Positions 6,894 to 9,183 of a DNA stretch of 9,183 nucleotides are shown in pieces. The DNA is from Acidobacteriota bacterium (GTDB lineage: Bacteria > Acidobacteriota > Blastocatellia > Pyrinomonadales > Pyrinomonadaceae). The notes below the pieces were generated by a model, which saw nothing but the letters and a program-made list of their open reading frames with translations, had not been told where the DNA came from and did not search any database. Every line of letters begins with the position of its first letter. Position 1 is the first letter of the stretch. Location of the stretch: contig JACCVS010000815.1 of NCBI GenBank assembly GCA_013698055.1, forward strand, positions 1 to 9,183, read 5' to 3'. The position numbers and the translations under genes were made by a program.

Positions 6894-7005
6894 CCGGCAG
6901 AGCACCTTAAATATTAGTCACGACGCATCCAGCACTTGAACGAGATCGCGAGAGCAAGCTTTGAAGTGATGCTAACGAATAGCTTTAGTATTGGTGAGCG
7001 CACAG

Positions 7006-7034
7006 AAAATATGCTGGCTGGAACTTCAAGTCAA
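7006..7034 (-). promoter_or_regulatory. Predicted promoter of the molybdoenzyme operon
   Basis: On the minus strand TTGACT (7034-7029, 5 of 6) and TATTTT (7011-7006, 4 of 6) are separated by exactly 17 bases. Transcription would begin near 6999, leaving about 370 nt before the paoB start. This long leader contains the frameshifted membrane-protein frame, which supports that frame being, or having been, the first gene of the transcript. Confidence 0.55.
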
Positions 7035-7162
7035 CAGAATTTCAGGAAGCGGTCATGCGGGACAGCGTATGCATAAAAGAAATAGGTGTCAGACGCCCCC
7101 ACCAGCAAATGGCGCATCCAATCTTTGGAATGGCGGTCAGGGATGATAATTGAAGAAAACTC

Positions 7163-8059
7163 ATGCTGAGTAGATACGTTAAATGGATAGGCGCGTTGAT
7201 CCTCGGCGGTGTCATAATGATTAGCGCATGTTACGGGACACTGGGATGGCCAACCGGGGAACCGGATCACGACTTGCCACAACAGAAAACGACCAAACCT
7301 CTGGTTATGGCGCACCGCGGCGGTGCTGGCCTGTGGCCTGAAAATACGATGCTTGCTTTTGAGCGCGCGCGTGATTTAGGAGTCGACGTGATAGAGATGG
7401 ATGTACATAGCACCACCGACGGGGTGCTGGTCGTTATGCATGACGCAACAGTTGACAGAACAACTAACGGCACGGGTCGCATCAGCGATTTAACCTTGGC
7501 AGAAGTTAAGAGTCTGGATACCGGTTACCGCTGGTCTACGGATGGAATGAAAACTTTTCCTTACAGAGGGCAAGGCTTGTCCATGCCAACCCTGGATGAA
7601 GTCTTTACGCATCTCCCCAAAATGCGCTTCAACATCGAGCCAAAGCAGGAGAGGCCATCTCTGGCTAAACCGCTGTGCCGAATGATCCGGGAAAAGAACA
7701 TGGTGGATAAAGTTATGATAGGGTCTTTTAGCCAGGCAGTGCTTGACGAGTTCCGCAGGGAATGTCCAGAGGTTGCGACTTCGGCTGGCCCTGCCGATAT
7801 TGCAGAACTCCTCCGCACGTTTAAGACCGGGGGCGGTCGTGGAGCTAAGCCCAGGATGCAGGCTATTCAAGTCCCCGAGCGTCTGGGCGGGACACAGGTG
7901 CTAACAAAAGGATTGATAGACGCTGCACACTCCGAGAACCTCCAAGTCCACGCTTGGACGGTCAATGAAACTGCTGACATGCGTCGCCTTATAGAGTCTG
8001 GCGTGGACGGCATTATGACGGATTATCCGGATCGGCTGTTGACTGTCTTAGGAAGATAA
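7163..8059 (+). CDS. Glycerophosphodiester phosphodiesterase, probable lipoprotein or membrane-anchored
   Basis: This 298-residue enzyme of the GDPD family (TIM barrel) hydrolyses glycerophosphodiesters to glycerol 3-phosphate and an alcohol. Catalytic and metal-binding motifs are visible: AHRGGAGLWPENT (50-62, with His51 and Glu60), VIEMDVHSTTDG (76-87, with Glu78, Asp80 and His82), VMHDATVDRTTNGTG (91-105, with the second His93) and FNIEPK (156-161). VHAWTVN (262-268) and GVDGIMTDYP (280-289) complete the barrel. Residues 5-22 form a hydrophobic segment after positive charges and end in ISAC, a good lipobox with Cys23. The enzyme therefore probably acts outside the cytoplasm, attached by lipid or by an uncleaved helix. 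The ribosome binding site is weak (GAAGAAAA). It is divergent from the molybdoenzyme operon and convergent with the metal-binding protein gene, 11 bp away. Confidence 0.93.
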   Translation: MLSRYVKWIGALILGGVIMISACYGTLGWPTGEPDHDLPQQKTTKPLVMAHRGGAGLWPENTMLAFERARDLGVDVIEMDVHSTTDGVLVVMHDATVDRTTNGTGRISDLTLAEVKSLDTGYRWSTDGMKTFPYRGQGLSMPTLDEVFTHLPKMRFNIEPKQERPSLAKPLCRMIREKNMVDKVMIGSFSQAVLDEFRRECPEVATSAGPADIAELLRTFKTGGGRGAKPRMQAIQVPERLGGTQVLTKGLIDAAHSENLQVHAWTVNETADMRRLIESGVDGIMTDYPDRLLTVLGR

Positions 8060-8070
8060 TCCCGCGGCGA

Positions 8071-8364
8071 TTATTGTTTCACCTCACAGAAAAACCCTGT
8101 GCTCTGGATAACCTCTCGTAGCTTCTCGGCAGTCACCTTTTGATCATCATATTTAATAACTGCTCTACCACGCTCATAACTAACACGTACTTCCTGCACT
8201 CCGTTGGTTGATTTCAAAGCCTCCTCGACGCGGGTAGCACAACCGCCGCAGGTCATGCCCCGCACCGTGAGAGTGATGATTCGTACGGCAGCCGAGACGC
8301 TGACCATGCTAGTGGCCAGAATAAGCGCAGCGATGAAACTCAGAGCAATATTCTTTTTGTGCAT
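8071..8364 (-). CDS. Exported MerP-like heavy-metal-associated domain protein
   Basis: This 97-residue protein has an N-terminal signal peptide: HKK, a hydrophobic core, then VSA before Ala26 as a likely signal peptidase I site. One HMA domain follows. The metal-binding loop is GMTCGGC (37-42 with the flanking Arg36), supplying Cys39 and Cys42. The rest follows the ferredoxin-like fold of MerP and copper chaperones, including VQEVRVSYERGRAVIKYDD. Length, export and the carboxyl end in VKQ resemble periplasmic MerP, which binds Hg(II), but no merT, merA or merR is nearby, so the metal could equally be copper or another soft metal. A third cysteine, Cys93, lies near the end. A GTG at 8370 is also in frame, but the ribosome binding site favours the ATG at 8364. 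Confidence 0.88.
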   Translation of the reverse strand: MHKKNIALSFIAALILATSMVSVSAAVRIITLTVRGMTCGGCATRVEEALKSTNGVQEVRVSYERGRAVIKYDDQKVTAEKLREVIQSTGFFCEVKQ

Positions 8365-8372
8365 TACCACTT

Positions 8373-8378
8373 TCCTCT
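8373..8378 (-). promoter_or_regulatory. Ribosome binding site deciding the HMA protein start
   Basis: On the minus strand AGAGGA lies eight bases from the ATG at 8364-8362 but only two from an in-frame GTG at 8370-8368. The distance favours the ATG, giving a conventional short basic N-region for the signal peptide. Confidence 0.6.
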
Positions 8379-8416
8379 GACTTGGGGCCTGTTACGGTAT
8401 TTAACTTAATCGCTAT

Positions 8417-8448
8417 AAAAATTGAGCCACCTCTGATAGAAGTGGCTC
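8417..8448 (-). terminator. Intrinsic terminator for the minus-strand small gene
   Basis: Read on the minus strand, GAGCCAC (8448-8442) pairs with GTGGCTC (8430-8424) around an 11-nt loop and is followed at once by AATTTTTAT. This is a classical stem plus U-tract. No T-tract follows on the plus strand. It lies 55 nt after the stop of the small gene at 8504-8677 and upstream of the HMA gene, so it separates the two minus-strand units. Confidence 0.72.
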
Positions 8449-8503
8449 GCTCTACTTATACTCTCCATTTTCGCACGCTTGCGCCGCGCCTCATGAAAAC
8501 AGA

Positions 8504-8677
8504 TTAATTATCCCTGACGAGTTCATCCGGCTCGGGTTGAGGGGTGCTGCCAGACTTAAATATCAGGATTGCATAAAGCCGCATAGCGTTACCACTTTCC
8601 GCCAACTGTTCTGTGAACTCGAAGGCCACTGCCTTGCGTGAATCGTAGTAATAATCTATGTCGCCGCGCTTGGTCAT
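8504..8677 (-). CDS. Small hypothetical protein (57 aa)
   Basis: This short frame begins MTKRGDIDYYYDSRKAVAFE and ends PQPEPDELVRDN. It has TTAAGG eight bases before the ATG and an intrinsic terminator downstream at 8417-8448. It is acidic at the end, has no signal peptide, and has one mildly hydrophobic stretch (MRLYAILIF, residues 32-40). I do not recognise a family. Coding-like sequence continues upstream of the ATG in frame (PYRHYPNLKVLR) to a TAA. In the adjacent frame an ATG at 8738-8736 follows a very good GAGAGG ribosome binding site. Removing one T near 8710-8711 would join the two into a 75- to 80-residue protein beginning MRLDEVSLPYRHYP. The true gene may therefore be 8504-8738 with a one-base indel. 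Confidence 0.5.
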   Translation of the reverse strand: MTKRGDIDYYYDSRKAVAFEFTEQLAESGNAMRLYAILIFKSGSTPQPEPDELVRDN

Positions 8678-8792
8678 GCGGAGTACCTTAAGATTGGGAT
8701 AATGGCGATAAGGGCAAGCTTACCTCATCAAGCCTCATCCAAAACCTCTCAACGCGATTCCCTTTGAGTATCAAGAATATCGAACGGTGAGG

Positions 8793-8821
8793 TTGACACC
8801 CGCTGTAAAACTTTCCATTCT
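8793..8821 (+). promoter_or_regulatory. Candidate promoter of the asparaginase-family gene
   Basis: A perfect TTGACA at 8793-8798 is followed, after 17 bases, by CATTCT at 8816-8821, which matches only 3 of 6 -10 positions. Transcription would start at about 8827-8829, exactly at the proposed GTG start, implying a leaderless message. The -10 is weak, so this is tentative. Confidence 0.3.
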
Positions 8822-8828
8822 CTCAATC

Positions 8829-9183
8829 GTGGATTCTGAAACAAAAGACACAGCAAAGCTGGCGCTCGCAATTCACGGTGGAGCGGGGACGATCCGCCGC
8901 GCGGAGATGAGCGCCGAGCGTGAGGCCGCATACAGGGATGGCTTGCAGCAGGCGCTCGCGCGCGGATGGGAGATACTGAGACTTGGAGGTTCGGCACTGG
9001 ACACGGTCGAGGCAACGGTCTGTGCCCTTGAAGATAATCCGATATTTAACGCCGGGCGTGGCGCGGTGTTCACGCACGAGGAGCGTCACGAGATGGATGC
9101 GGCGATCATGTCCGGCGAGAATATGCGCGCCGGAGCGGTGGCGGCTGTCGGCGGCCTCAAAAACCCGATCACGCTCGCGCGTC
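8829..9183 (+). CDS. Isoaspartyl peptidase/L-asparaginase (Ntn-hydrolase), 5' part
   Basis: The frame is open to the right edge and gives the first 118 residues of a type III (plant-type) asparaginase. This enzyme cleaves beta-aspartyl dipeptides and often asparagine after self-cleavage before a catalytic threonine. The family N-terminus LAIHGGAGTIRR (13-24) is clear. It is followed by LGGSALDTVEATVCALEDN (52-70), FNAGRGAVFT (73-82) and EMDAAIMSG (88-96). The nucleophile threonine would lie some 70 or more residues beyond the window, so activity cannot be judged. The frame has no ATG near its beginning. I chose GTG at 8829 because it starts 15 codons before HGGAG, the usual distance. GTG at 8787 and TTG at 8793 are in-frame alternatives. 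No clear ribosome binding site precedes any of them. Confidence 0.88.
   Translation, partial: MDSETKDTAKLALAIHGGAGTIRRAEMSAEREAAYRDGLQQALARGWEILRLGGSALDTVEATVCALEDNPIFNAGRGAVFTHEERHEMDAAIMSGENMRAGAVAAVGGLKNPITLAR

Noticed and set aside
6618..6917. Plus-strand frame of 99 codons upstream of the operon
   Set aside because: It has low-complexity, lysine-rich content, begins inside paoB in antisense and has no ribosome binding site. The minus-strand reading of the same DNA is far more protein-like.
7124..7150. Possible GDPD promoter (TTTGGA, 15-bp spacing, GATAAT)
   Set aside because: The -35 matches only 3 of 6 bases and the spacing is short. The GATAAT alone is not enough to call it.
7031..7315. 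Minus-strand frame of 94 codons across the GDPD start
   Set aside because: Its first half is antisense to the GDPD signal and HRGG region and has no sensible ribosome binding site. Only the last part outside GDPD was kept, as a weak finding.
8057..8073. TAATC/GATTA inverted repeat between GDPD and the HMA gene
   Set aside because: Only five AT-rich pairs, made from the two stop codons themselves, and no T-tract; not credible as a bidirectional terminator.
1..9183. CRISPR array, toxin-antitoxin or defence system
   Set aside because: No regularly spaced repeats and no protein with nuclease, toxin or defence motifs. The small frames found lack a partner gene.

Overview
The window is a moderately GC-rich bacterial chromosome segment. 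An exported metal-binding protein and a lipobox-bearing phosphodiesterase suggest a cell with a periplasm. I suspect an Acidobacteriota-like Gram-negative bacterium, but nothing here fixes the lineage. I see no insertion sequence, integrase, CRISPR array or phage gene.

Left part (1-529): no protein gene. A tRNA gene with a CAU anticodon (256-332) has its own sigma70-type promoter upstream and a GNRA-capped hairpin downstream. It is flanked by an 11-bp direct repeat. The promoter, a palindrome and a strong ribosome binding site for the next gene follow.

Centre (530-7034): a plus-strand aldo/keto reductase converges, with an 8-bp gap, on a minus-strand molybdoenzyme operon. Read 5' to 3' on the minus strand, the operon holds a promoter at 7034-7006, a short and apparently frameshifted membrane-protein frame, and the FAD/[4Fe-4S] subunit (PaoB type). 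The molybdopterin subunit (PaoC type), an XdhC-family maturation factor and a MocA-type Mo-cofactor cytidylyltransferase complete it. All three junctions between the four intact genes are 4-nt overlaps of the NTGA type. The order matches paoBCD plus mocA, so the set encodes both the aldehyde/xanthine oxidase-family enzyme and its cofactor-finishing machinery. The small [2Fe-2S] subunit (PaoA type), normally the first gene of such operons and needed for electron transfer, is absent from the window. Its usual place is occupied by the membrane-protein remnant.

Right part (7163-9183): a glycerophosphodiester phosphodiesterase with an N-terminal lipobox or anchor converges on an exported MerP-like heavy-metal-associated domain protein. 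Next comes a minus-strand small protein of 57 residues with its own intrinsic terminator, missed by length-based ORF calling. The 5' part of an isoaspartyl peptidase/L-asparaginase runs off the right edge.

The protein-coding content is mostly recognisable metabolism. The points most worth a second look are the missing [2Fe-2S] subunit and the two small frames at 6644-6893 and 8504-8738. Removing one base would extend each of these frames into a longer, plausible protein.
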